A stretch of 64,000 nt of DNA from Armatimonadota bacterium (GTDB taxonomy: Bacteria; Armatimonadota; Fimbriimonadia; Fimbriimonadales; Fimbriimonadaceae), in the NCBI GenBank assembly GCA_018268315.1, contig JAFDWU010000004.1:91442-155441 (forward strand), in the 5' to 3' direction. Position numbers and translations under genes: made by a program. The notes beneath the pieces were generated by a model. The model ran no database searches and was not told the origin of the DNA. It saw nothing but the letters and a program-made list of their open reading frames with translations. The stretch's first letter is position 1; each line of letters begins with the position of its first letter. This document shows, one piece after another, positions 30,697-37,934 of the stretch.

Positions 30697-31656
30697 TTAT
30701 TTTGACGGCTCAACGACGAGTCTCAACTCAACGTCGCCGAACTCTGCCACTGCGCTATACAGCGACCAGTAAACGTCACCCGTCGCCGGATCAACGATCC
30801 CGTTGGTTTTCACGATCCTGCCCTTGAACCCAACGGTGAACGTAAGCGGCGTCAAGCCATCGTTGCCCGAGTCTTTGGTAGGCGGAGCGGTCGGATCGGG
30901 CGGAGTAGGATGGGCGTTGTTCTTCATCACCGTACTCGAGTCTAGGTCGGGCATCATTTTTCGAAGAACCGCCTTCGCTTCGTCATCAGTCATTCCCGTC
31001 GCCTCTTCTTGAAAGGCGGGGACGAGACGAGCAAAGAAGGCGCCGTGCATCTTCAGCTCAAACAGATCCTGGTTCAGCAATGCGGTGCTAAGCAAAGGAT
31101 CGGCCGGGCCAAAGAGGATATGAACGGTCTCCGTCAGGACGCGATGCGTCAGCTTATCGATGACTGCCGTGGTCTGAAAGCGAGCGGGCAACGCCTTCTT
31201 GATGATTGCCCTGAACTCTCCGGGAACATCTTGGTCACTCTTCGTTTTCGGGCCAACCCAGTGGAGCAGTTCGACGTACTCGATGTTGCCGTCGCCGAGT
31301 CTCTTTACGGAGACAGAGCTAGTCAGTACGGGCGTCTTCTTTGAACTCAGAAGGGTCACGTCCTGCATGGCGTTTGCGCCCGCAGCAACCGAGCGAGTGA
31401 CGGTCACGACGGTTTGCTCCTTCTCTGTGGTGGTGTCAACCTTTACTCCGGGAGCTGATGACGGGATTCGGAAGACGTCATCGGGCTTGGAAGGGACCCC
31501 AGACATCCCCTGTGCCTGGTCGTTCTTCGTGACGGCATACTTCACCGTCCGCGTGAAGCTCGAATCCCCGTTGAGGACCGTTTTCACGCCAACTTTGGCG
31601 CACCCGGTTAGGGCGATCGCTCCAAGAAGAAGTAGGCCAAGATTTCGAAGTCGCAT
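30697..31656 (-). CDS. lipoprotein, unknown function
   Basis: A 319-residue lipoprotein: signal LGLLLLGAIALTGC with lipobox LTGC (lipidated Cys near residue 19). The mature part has beta-rich segments in its first half, a helical middle (MTDDEAKAVLRKMMPDLD), a Pro/Thr spacer (HPTPPDPTAPPTKDS) and a C-terminal beta domain of about 65 residues ending VELRLVVEPSK. No family is recognised. It heads a two-gene operon with the 82-residue protein and has TAAGGT 6 nt before its ATG. It is divergent from the exported protein at 31810. Confidence 0.75.
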   Translation of the reverse strand: MRLRNLGLLLLGAIALTGCAKVGVKTVLNGDSSFTRTVKYAVTKNDQAQGMSGVPSKPDDVFRIPSSAPGVKVDTTTEKEQTVVTVTRSVAAGANAMQDVTLLSSKKTPVLTSSVSVKRLGDGNIEYVELLHWVGPKTKSDQDVPGEFRAIIKKALPARFQTTAVIDKLTHRVLTETVHILFGPADPLLSTALLNQDLFELKMHGAFFARLVPAFQEEATGMTDDEAKAVLRKMMPDLDSSTVMKNNAHPTPPDPTAPPTKDSGNDGLTPLTFTVGFKGRIVKTNGIVDPATGDVYWSLYSAVAEFGDVELRLVVEPSK

Positions 31657-31662
31657 GTTCTG

Positions 31663-31668
31663 ACCTTA
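31663..31668 (-). promoter_or_regulatory. -10-like TAAGGT, 6 nt before lipoprotein gene
   Basis: Minus-strand TAAGGT, 6 nt, then ATG 31656, without a Shine-Dalgarno. Inferred leaderless promoter. Confidence 0.4.
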
Positions 31669-31809
31669 CCCACTGCAAGCATCGCTTGCTGCACATAAAC
31701 ACGTCGAAACCAACCACAGGCTAACGTGGTAGCCGCCAGAGGAGGACGAATCCCAATATTATCAAAAATTTGGAACGCTTTTTTTCTTATCAACGTTGTC
31801 TCTAATGTG

Positions 31810-32238
31810 ATGACTAACGCTCTATCAAGAAATTCCATTCGTCTGGTCGCGATTTCGCTCTGCGTATTCACGGCCGGCGCCTGCCTCGCCGCTCCCTCAC
31901 CGGGCGCCAAGCTCATGGACCGCTTTGTCAAGGCGCTCAACAGCAAGAAGAAGGAAGCGATCATGGCCTTCATCAAGAGTGACTGCGACACCGCGATTCC
32001 AGCTGAGGCCCGTTACCGAAACTGGACTCCGCTTCGCGACCATGTCCCAATCAAGGTCGTCAAGATCGAGTCGGAAACCCCCACCGGTATGAAGGTGAGC
32101 TTAAAGAGCGGCCCCGTAACCATGAAGCTTTTTGTTGGCATGAGTGGCGGCAAGTTAACCTTCCTTCGCCCTGATGGACCGATGCAGGCTCCTCCTGGCG
32201 CGAAGATCGAGACGAGCAACGGCGGCGGGGGCCATTGA
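31810..32238 (+). CDS. exported protein, unknown function
   Basis: About 142 residues from ATG 31810; the frame is open from 31726, but the ATG directly precedes the signal peptide (RLVAISLCVFTAGACLA). Seen: a helical segment (GAKLMDRFVKALNSKKKEAIMAFIKSDCD) and a beta half that ends in a Gly/His tail. The first part resembles the small alpha+beta domains found fused to beta-lactamase-like serine hydrolases (a DUF3471-like or NTF2-like arrangement, recalled pattern only). It overlaps the following serine hydrolase gene by TTGA, so the pair may act together. Confidence 0.7.
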   Translation: MTNALSRNSIRLVAISLCVFTAGACLAAPSPGAKLMDRFVKALNSKKKEAIMAFIKSDCDTAIPAEARYRNWTPLRDHVPIKVVKIESETPTGMKVSLKSGPVTMKLFVGMSGGKLTFLRPDGPMQAPPGAKIETSNGGGGH

Positions 32239-33290
32239 TCCAGCTCGCCATAGTTATCGCGTTGGGGCTGCTTGCCCCAACGCCTAACGTCGTCGCCCCC
32301 AACGCAAAGGGTTTGGATTCGTTTTTGAAGAAAGCGACGAAGGAAGATTGGGGTGGCCAGGTTCTGCTCTCCAAGGACGGCAAACTGCTACTTCGCAAGA
32401 GCTATGGCAAGCGCGATGAATCGGGCGCGAAGATCGATAACGACACTCGCTTCAGCCTGGCAAGCCTCGCCAAGCCGGTCACCGCCGCGGCGATTCTGCG
32501 CTTGGTGACCCTTGGCAAACTAAGCCTTGACGACACCGTGGGCAAATTCTTCCCGGAAACGCCCGAGGACAAGAAAAGCCTGACGATTCGGCAGCTACTG
32601 TCTCACAGCTCGGGATTGCCAGAATATCACACGCAAGGCGACTATGTAAAGATATCGCGACAGGAGGCTCTCAAGCTCATATTCACCCCGCCGCTGCGCT
32701 TCACCCCGGGCACCCAAACCGCTTACTCAAACAGCGGTTTCACGGTCCTCGCGGCGATCTTGGAGCAAGTCACCGGAAAGAGTTACGAATCGGCGATGGC
32801 CGAACTCGTCTTCAAGCCCTTGGGCATGACGCACACCTTCTTCTATGGACAAAACCCAACGTTGAAGAATGTCGCCGTCGGATACGGCGTGCTGAACACC
32901 GCCGACAACCGGCCAAGCCACTTCCCCTACACATGGGCTTTGAGGGGCGCGGGAGGGATTATAACCACCGCGACCGATTTCGGATTGTTTTGCGACGCCA
33001 TCAACGGCCCATACCTTTCCAAGAGCGTTCGGGACGAGATGAACTCGCCGATTAAGATTTCGGGAGGCGGACCGCCGGTATCTGAGGGGCTTGGATGGCT
33101 GGTGGGCAAAAGCAGGCGCGGCACGCGGGTGGCGAACCATGGCGGGGGAAGCATGAACGGCTTTCACACCAGCGTCGTTCGATACATCGATGAAGGCGTC
33201 GTGTTGATCGTGCTAAGCAACCGAGACGGCGGGCCGGACCTGTTGGACCTCTCGCGGGAAGCGACGAAGGTGTGGCTTAAGAAGAGTTAG
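32235..33290 (+). CDS. beta-lactamase-related serine hydrolase (class C / penicillin-binding-protein-like)
   Basis: A 351-residue exported protein with TTG start inside a TTGA overlap with the upstream stop. Seen: hydrophobic N-terminus (LAIVIALGLLAPTPNVVA), the SxxK nucleophile motif SLAK in RFSLASLAKPVTA, the YxN motif AYSNSGF, and HGGGSMNGFHT in place of the KTG box (HxG). This is the serine beta-lactamase-like family that includes esterase EstB, D-aminopeptidases and peptidoglycan-linked hydrolases. It does not identify an antibiotic-resistance enzyme. The N-terminal signal suggests periplasmic action. It is second in a two-gene unit. Confidence 0.9.
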   Translation: MIQLAIVIALGLLAPTPNVVAPNAKGLDSFLKKATKEDWGGQVLLSKDGKLLLRKSYGKRDESGAKIDNDTRFSLASLAKPVTAAAILRLVTLGKLSLDDTVGKFFPETPEDKKSLTIRQLLSHSSGLPEYHTQGDYVKISRQEALKLIFTPPLRFTPGTQTAYSNSGFTVLAAILEQVTGKSYESAMAELVFKPLGMTHTFFYGQNPTLKNVAVGYGVLNTADNRPSHFPYTWALRGAGGIITTATDFGLFCDAINGPYLSKSVRDEMNSPIKISGGGPPVSEGLGWLVGKSRRGTRVANHGGGSMNGFHTSVVRYIDEGVVLIVLSNRDGGPDLLDLSREATKVWLKKS

Positions 33291-33298
33291 GGCTGGAT

Positions 33299-33374
<76 letters not shown>

Positions 33375-33421
33375 AACCCTAGCGGCAATAATACCGCGAG
33401 CATTGAAGATGAACGGGAGCG

Positions 33422-34030
33422 CTAGTCGCGCTTGCTCTTAACCAAACCCGAGAGCGAGTGCCGCTCCATGCGCCGGGTGGCTTCGTGCAAAGCAAAGCCG
33501 AAGGCTTTGAAAAGCGCTTCGCAAAGATGGTGGTCGTTCTCGCCCGCCATCTTGCGCAGATGTATCGTGATGTGCCCTCCGGCGGACACCGCTCGGAAGA
33601 ACTCCCGCACCGATTCGGTGGCCATCGTGCCGATGCGCTCTCGCTTGAATGGTACATCCCAGTGGAGCTGGCCACGACCGGCAAGGTCGAGCGCGCACGT
33701 TACAAGCGCGTCATCAACCGGCGTGATATTGCCGGCGACGGTGTGAATGGCGGTGTTGTCATCTAAGCAAAGGCGAATTGCTCGGCCAAGAACGGTGCCA
33801 ACTTCCTCAACGCTGTGGTGGTCGTCCACCAGCAGGTCGCCTTCGCACACCACGCCAAGATCAAGCTGGCCGACTTCGGCGAATTGGCCAAGAAGGTGAT
33901 CGAAGAACGGGATGCCAGTGCTGACGTCGCGGCGCTCGCCGCCATCCAGGTCAATTACTGCCTGGACCCGCGTGGCCCGCGTTTCTTTATCAACTTCCGC
34001 GTATCGAACTCCGGGCGCGTCTTTGCTCAT
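33422..34030 (-). CDS. hisB: imidazoleglycerol-phosphate dehydratase
   Basis: Sixth step of histidine biosynthesis: imidazole glycerol phosphate to imidazole acetol phosphate, using bound Mn2+. Seen: FFDHLLGQFAEVGQLD, the first metal motif LLVDDHHSVEEVGTVLG, and the mirrored second motif GENDHHLCEALFKAFGFAL; the family is an internal duplication. The 202-residue single-domain length is normal (no phosphatase fusion as in E. coli). It stands apart from other his genes. An AAGGT about 6 nt before ATG 34030 may serve as ribosome site, and TATAAC lies 12 nt upstream. Confidence 0.96.
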   Translation of the reverse strand: MSKDAPGVRYAEVDKETRATRVQAVIDLDGGERRDVSTGIPFFDHLLGQFAEVGQLDLGVVCEGDLLVDDHHSVEEVGTVLGRAIRLCLDDNTAIHTVAGNITPVDDALVTCALDLAGRGQLHWDVPFKRERIGTMATESVREFFRAVSAGGHITIHLRKMAGENDHHLCEALFKAFGFALHEATRRMERHSLSGLVKSKRD

Positions 34031-34148
34031 TGATTACCTTCAGTTATACACCGTTTCGCGTTAACATTGACCGCTGTTACGGCTCAGATGTTCGCTCAAG
34101 TTAAGCGAACCTTGGGTCTGTTGGACTATTCGGACGGAAGACAGCAGT

Positions 34149-34176
34149 GAAATGGGCTCCCGAAGGAGCCCATTTC
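34149..34176 (-). terminator. 12-bp hairpin with TTCG loop after the MFS gene
   Basis: Minus strand GAAATGGGCTCC-TTCG-GGAGCCCATTTC, beginning 2 nt after the MFS stop. A perfect stem capped by the very stable UUCG tetraloop. No long U-tract follows, so it may act as a weak terminator or as a 3'-end stabiliser. Confidence 0.65.
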
Positions 34177-34178
34177 GA

Positions 34179-35555
34179 CTAAGCCGATGCCGAAGCGTCG
34201 CACTCCCTTGGGAGCGGGAAGGCTTCTTGAACCTCCGGCTCTTCCACGAGCGCTTTCACCTCTGCATCCGGCAGTTCGACCTCAATGCGTCGAATCCGAG
34301 GATTCAGCACATTAAGCGCCGAGATTGCCGCGCAGCACAGGCCGATCATGCCGAACATCAAGCGGATGCCCGCCCCCGGCCCGGTACCGATAATCGGCCC
34401 GAAAGTGGCGGCTAGGTGGCCCCCCGGCATCATCGCCGGCCCGAAGTACTTGTCGGCAAGCGGTCCCGCGCTTGCAAACGAGATCGGCGTGGCAAGCATC
34501 GCCGCCATTCGCCGCACCGAGAACACGCGGCCATGCAGATCCGCCGGCACCTTCGTCATCCATATTCCCTGACTGCAGGTGTACTGCACGGTTCCCGCAA
34601 CCGAGATGCCCAGGGCGATGCAAACGAACAGTGCGATTGACGGTGGGAACATGATGGTGAACTGGAGGATGCTGAAGATAAAGCCGCAGATTAACAATCC
34701 GCGCGCCTTTCGCTTCGGTGTTCCGGCAATGCTAACGGCGACGCCGCCAAGCAACGCACCTATTCCGAAGAACCCTTCGATCTGACCCGTTAGCTTCGCG
34801 TTGTACAGAGTCAGCAGCAAAGGAGTGAACAAAGTCCAAACCATGTTGCCGAAGAAGTTCATGCAGAAAAAGTAGGTCATCAGGCCGAACAGGCCCTTCC
34901 TTTCCCACGTGTACTTGAACCCAAAGAAGGCATCTTGAAGGAACGTGTTATCGTGATGTTCCCCATCGCTTACCACGCGCGGAATCGTGGTTGTCGCTAT
35001 CAAAGTGATTGCGATTGCGAAACTCAGAACATCGAGCTGTAGCAGCCTTGGCAAGCCACCAGCATAGATAACCGCGCCTCCGATCATCGGGGCGAAGATC
35101 ATCGCGGCGGACTCGTTGTACATCATGAGCCCGTTGGCGCGACCCAGCTGGTCTTTAGAGACCAGCGTGGCGATCGCGGCCGACATCGATGGCCATGTAA
35201 AGGCCATGAATGTTGATGACACGGCGGCCAGGACATAGATGTGCCATAGCTGCAAGTGATTCGTTACCGCCAGAATTGCCAACCCGGATGAGGCGATGCC
35301 TCCCCCGATTTCGGCAACCATCAGAGTGACCTTACGATTCAACCGATCGCAGATCGCTCCGATAAACGGCATCAAGACGATGGTGGGCAGACTGCCCGCC
35401 AACAGGATGTATGCAAAGTCGGTCGCGTGATGGGTCTTCAAATAAACCCACGCGCCTACACCAAAATTGGTCAACCCAGTACCCAGGATCGAGATCAATT
35501 GCCCAAACCAGAGCACTAAGAAGGTACGACCTTCCTTAGATTTCCAAAAACTCAA
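34179..35555 (-). CDS. MFS transporter (EntS/MFS_3-like)
   Basis: A 458-residue membrane carrier with about 12 hydrophobic segments. Seen: a short N-terminal SKEGRTFLVLWFGQLISILGTGLTNFGVGAWVYL, the MFS loop 2-3 signature GAICDRLNRKVTL, GAINGL-type segment (GRANGLMMYNESAAM) and the repeat loop in the second half (GTPKRKARGLL). This pattern is that of the enterobactin-exporter-like and macrolide-efflux-like branch, which exports drugs or siderophores by proton antiport. The start is TTG 35555, chosen because TAGGAG lies 7 nt before it. It is followed by a UUCG hairpin. The cargo is unknown; no siderophore genes are close. Confidence 0.88.
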   Translation of the reverse strand: MSFWKSKEGRTFLVLWFGQLISILGTGLTNFGVGAWVYLKTHHATDFAYILLAGSLPTIVLMPFIGAICDRLNRKVTLMVAEIGGGIASSGLAILAVTNHLQLWHIYVLAAVSSTFMAFTWPSMSAAIATLVSKDQLGRANGLMMYNESAAMIFAPMIGGAVIYAGGLPRLLQLDVLSFAIAITLIATTTIPRVVSDGEHHDNTFLQDAFFGFKYTWERKGLFGLMTYFFCMNFFGNMVWTLFTPLLLTLYNAKLTGQIEGFFGIGALLGGVAVSIAGTPKRKARGLLICGFIFSILQFTIMFPPSIALFVCIALGISVAGTVQYTCSQGIWMTKVPADLHGRVFSVRRMAAMLATPISFASAGPLADKYFGPAMMPGGHLAATFGPIIGTGPGAGIRLMFGMIGLCCAAISALNVLNPRIRRIEVELPDAEVKALVEEPEVQEAFPLPRECDASASA

Positions 35556-35879
35556 TAAAAACTCCTACCCCGCAGGGAAAGACTGTGTAAATAAGATCCG
35601 AGTCGAGGGTGCGTCGGCAGACACACCGATAAAGGTGATGAGCGGGCTTCCTGACGAAGAAGATGTCAGGCCAGAATGACGCGGCGGATCATCGCAAAGA
35701 CACTTTAACAGAAATTGGTTGCGAAAGGCAAGATCATTGGGACCTATTTGCGGAAATGAGGCAGAAGACCCAGCAACCTTTACGGGATACACCTTTCTAT
35801 CTTCGGCTGGGTTCGCGTGCAGGTAAAGTGGCAATTAATCCTTGGTTCGGCGTCTATTATTTTCAAGACCTGATCAGAC
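35556..35879. other. 324-bp divergent region between MFS and acyl-ACP-reductase-like genes
   Basis: No gene supported. The frames open here (about 90-100 codons on each strand) show no protein-like composition. A small inverted pair CCTGAC...GTCAGG lies near 35650-35670, and TATTAT occurs 18 nt before the ATG at 35880. Promoters for both flanking genes are expected here. Confidence 0.4.
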
Positions 35880-36962
35880 ATGACCCGCTTTGCCTTTATC
35901 ATTCACCCGATTTCCGCCCGGGATGTTGCGCGCAAGTATCCAATCGCAAAGATTGCGCCTGACAAGCTGATCGAGTTCATCCTGCCCCGCATGTCGCCGA
36001 AGATCGCTAGCTTCATCGACGGCATCAAGGCATTGAATGGCGCGGAAACCGAAGGCTGGTTCATCGGCTGCCCGCTCACCCCGCACCAGATGCTGACGAT
36101 GCCGGAGCCGGAGGTCTATGAGAAGATCGGCCAGTGCTGCAACATTGCAGCCGAACTCGGGGCGAAGATCATCGGGCTCGGAGCTTTTACCGCGGTGGTT
36201 GGCGATGGCGGATTGACGATTGCCAAGCACAGCCCGATTGCCGTCACGACGGGAAACAGTTACACAGTAGCGACTTCGATTCAGGGCGTGATTAAGGGCT
36301 GCGAGATGGTAGGAATCAACCTGCCGGAAGCCAAGCTAGCGGTAGTTGGCGCGACCGGCTCCATCGGCAAAACCTGCGCGAAGATGCTCGCCCCTCAATT
36401 TGGGCAGACGATCCTGATTGGCCGCAATCTGGAAAAGACCCAGCATGTGGCAAGCGAGATCGAAGGCGCAATCGCCAGCACCGATCTAGACCTGTTGCGG
36501 GACGTGGACGCGATTGTGACGGTGACTTCCTCGGATTCAAGCGTTATTCAGCCCAACCACCTTAAGCCGGGCGCGGTTGTATGCGATGTAGCCCGGCCGC
36601 GAGACGTTTCCAAGCGTGTTGCGAAAGAGCGACAAGACGTCCTCGTCATTGAGGGCGGCGTGGTGGAAGTCCCTGGCGAGCCTAATTTCCGCTTTAATTT
36701 CGGATTCCCGCCGAAGATGGCCTATGCCTGCATGAGCGAGACGATGATGCTCGCCTTAGAGAACCGACCCGAGAACTACACGCTGGGCAAGGACGTAACC
36801 GTTAAGCAGGTCGAAGAGATGATAGAGATGGCGGATCGGCTTGGCTTCAAGCTTAGCGGTTTCCGCTCGTTTGAGAAGGCGGTTAGCCAAGAAGCCATCG
36901 ATCGCGCCCGCCGCGCGCGGCAATCCTTGCGGCCCTCGCCCAGAACGCCAGTTACGCAATGA
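35880..36962 (+). CDS. acyl-ACP-reductase-like (AAR family) Rossmann oxidoreductase
   Basis: A 360-residue protein. Seen, compared from memory with cyanobacterial long-chain acyl-ACP reductase: IGLGAFTAVV (LGGFTS), TTGNSYTVATSIQGV (TTGNTHTAYVIC), the NAD(P) site KLAVVGATGSIGKTCAKML (VAVVGATGDIG), VIEGGVVEVPG (NGGVVE), YACMSETMMLALE (FACFAEAMLLEFE, with the catalytic Cys conserved) and a matching C-terminal helix. AAR makes fatty aldehyde from acyl-ACP with NADPH and in cyanobacteria pairs with aldehyde-deformylating oxygenase, which is absent here. Some databases label such proteins shikimate/quinate dehydrogenase-like because of the Rossmann domain. It overlaps the NurA-like gene by ATGA, so it is the first gene of an operon with NurA and HerA. 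Substrate is inferred, not shown. Confidence 0.75.
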   Translation: MTRFAFIIHPISARDVARKYPIAKIAPDKLIEFILPRMSPKIASFIDGIKALNGAETEGWFIGCPLTPHQMLTMPEPEVYEKIGQCCNIAAELGAKIIGLGAFTAVVGDGGLTIAKHSPIAVTTGNSYTVATSIQGVIKGCEMVGINLPEAKLAVVGATGSIGKTCAKMLAPQFGQTILIGRNLEKTQHVASEIEGAIASTDLDLLRDVDAIVTVTSSDSSVIQPNHLKPGAVVCDVARPRDVSKRVAKERQDVLVIEGGVVEVPGEPNFRFNFGFPPKMAYACMSETMMLALENRPENYTLGKDVTVKQVEEMIEMADRLGFKLSGFRSFEKAVSQEAIDRARRARQSLRPSPRTPVTQ

Positions 36963-37918
36963 CGGCAAACCCAACTATCCGCAAGGCGTTTGGCGATCTT
37001 GAAGACTTCAAGATTTCGCGCGCCCCGGTCGCCACCGAATTCGTGGGCTTTGCCGAGCAAGACGCGCCTGAAAGCTATCAGCCGGAGGTTGCGGAAGGCT
37101 CGAAGTTTGAGGCGGTAAAGGTTAGCGAACCCACAGGCAGCGGCATCACCCACTTTCTGGATGGCGCGCAGCGCCAGTGGAGCCGCTTAACGGTTGGCTT
37201 CCACCCGATTGTCCTCGCCCACACCAGCGCCGCCGTACTTGTGCGCGAAGAGCGCAACCTACGGTTGCCTTCGGAGGACGCTTACCGAGGCGGCCTTGCC
37301 GCCTATGGGCCCGATCGCCCTGCGATTGCCGACCGTTTCGGCGAGTTAGGAATTCCCTACGTGATAGTTCAGGAAACGGAAGAAAAGGGCTACAACCCGT
37401 CGCTTGCCATCGGCAAGCGGCGCGAGGCGATGGAGCGGGAGATTGGCCAGCCTTTCAAGGCGGATTGCCTACTGGTGGATGGCGGCATCGGCTGGATGCT
37501 GGAGGGCGCGAACACCTCGACCAATTACATCGGCCTCGTGAAGAGCCACAAGCATCGCTATTTCAAGACCGTTGAGGAGCAGGCGGTGGTGCTGGGCCTG
37601 AGAGCGGGTGAGCGCACGCGCGTGTTTAACCGGCCGCGGTCGGAGAAGCAGGGCGGCGCGGCGTACAGCTTCTATATGCGGCTTCACGCCGCTACTGATT
37701 TCGATCCGCTGTATGGCCTTGTGAGGATTGAACTGGCGCAGGTGCAACGGTCGATTGAGCAGGCGGATGAGATTGCCGGATGGTTGATGGCGGAGACCGC
37801 GCCGCTAAGCCTTCCCGACCCGCGCTACCACTGCCTGATCTATCCGATTCGGATGGTGGAGCAGTATTTGCGCTCGCGTCAGCCGTCGGATGCCGCAATC
37901 GCAGGCATTCTCGGCTAG
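36959..37918 (+). CDS. NurA-like nuclease domain protein
   Basis: A 319-residue cytoplasmic protein. Seen: an N-terminal acidic motif THFLDGAQRQW (the NurA family DGS/DG motif that binds Mn2+), a second acidic element CLLVDGGIGWML, GLVKSHKHRYF as in bacterial NurA homologues (GLxKSHxxxY), then RLHAATDFDPLYGLVRIEL and a closing CLIYPIRMVEQYLRSR that matches the family P(L/I)xxADR-like end. Known: NurA is a 5'-3' nuclease that works with the HerA translocase in archaeal DNA-end resection, and bacterial pairs also occur in antiphage systems. A HerA-like ATPase follows 16 nt downstream, which strongly supports the call. It overlaps the acyl-ACP-reductase-like gene by 4 bp. Confidence 0.8.
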   Translation: MTANPTIRKAFGDLEDFKISRAPVATEFVGFAEQDAPESYQPEVAEGSKFEAVKVSEPTGSGITHFLDGAQRQWSRLTVGFHPIVLAHTSAAVLVREERNLRLPSEDAYRGGLAAYGPDRPAIADRFGELGIPYVIVQETEEKGYNPSLAIGKRREAMEREIGQPFKADCLLVDGGIGWMLEGANTSTNYIGLVKSHKHRYFKTVEEQAVVLGLRAGERTRVFNRPRSEKQGGAAYSFYMRLHAATDFDPLYGLVRIELAQVQRSIEQADEIAGWLMAETAPLSLPDPRYHCLIYPIRMVEQYLRSRQPSDAAIAGILG

Positions 37919-37934
37919 CGCCGGTTTATGTAAG

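Noticed and set aside
32235-33290. Antibiotic-resistance beta-lactamase interpretation
   Set aside because: SxxK and YxN are shared by many esterases and peptidases, and the third motif is HxG rather than KTG.
35663-35962. 99-codon frame between the MFS and AAR-like genes
   Set aside because: Overlaps the AAR-like start by 83 bp, has no ribosome site or start-proximal hexamer and no protein-like pattern.
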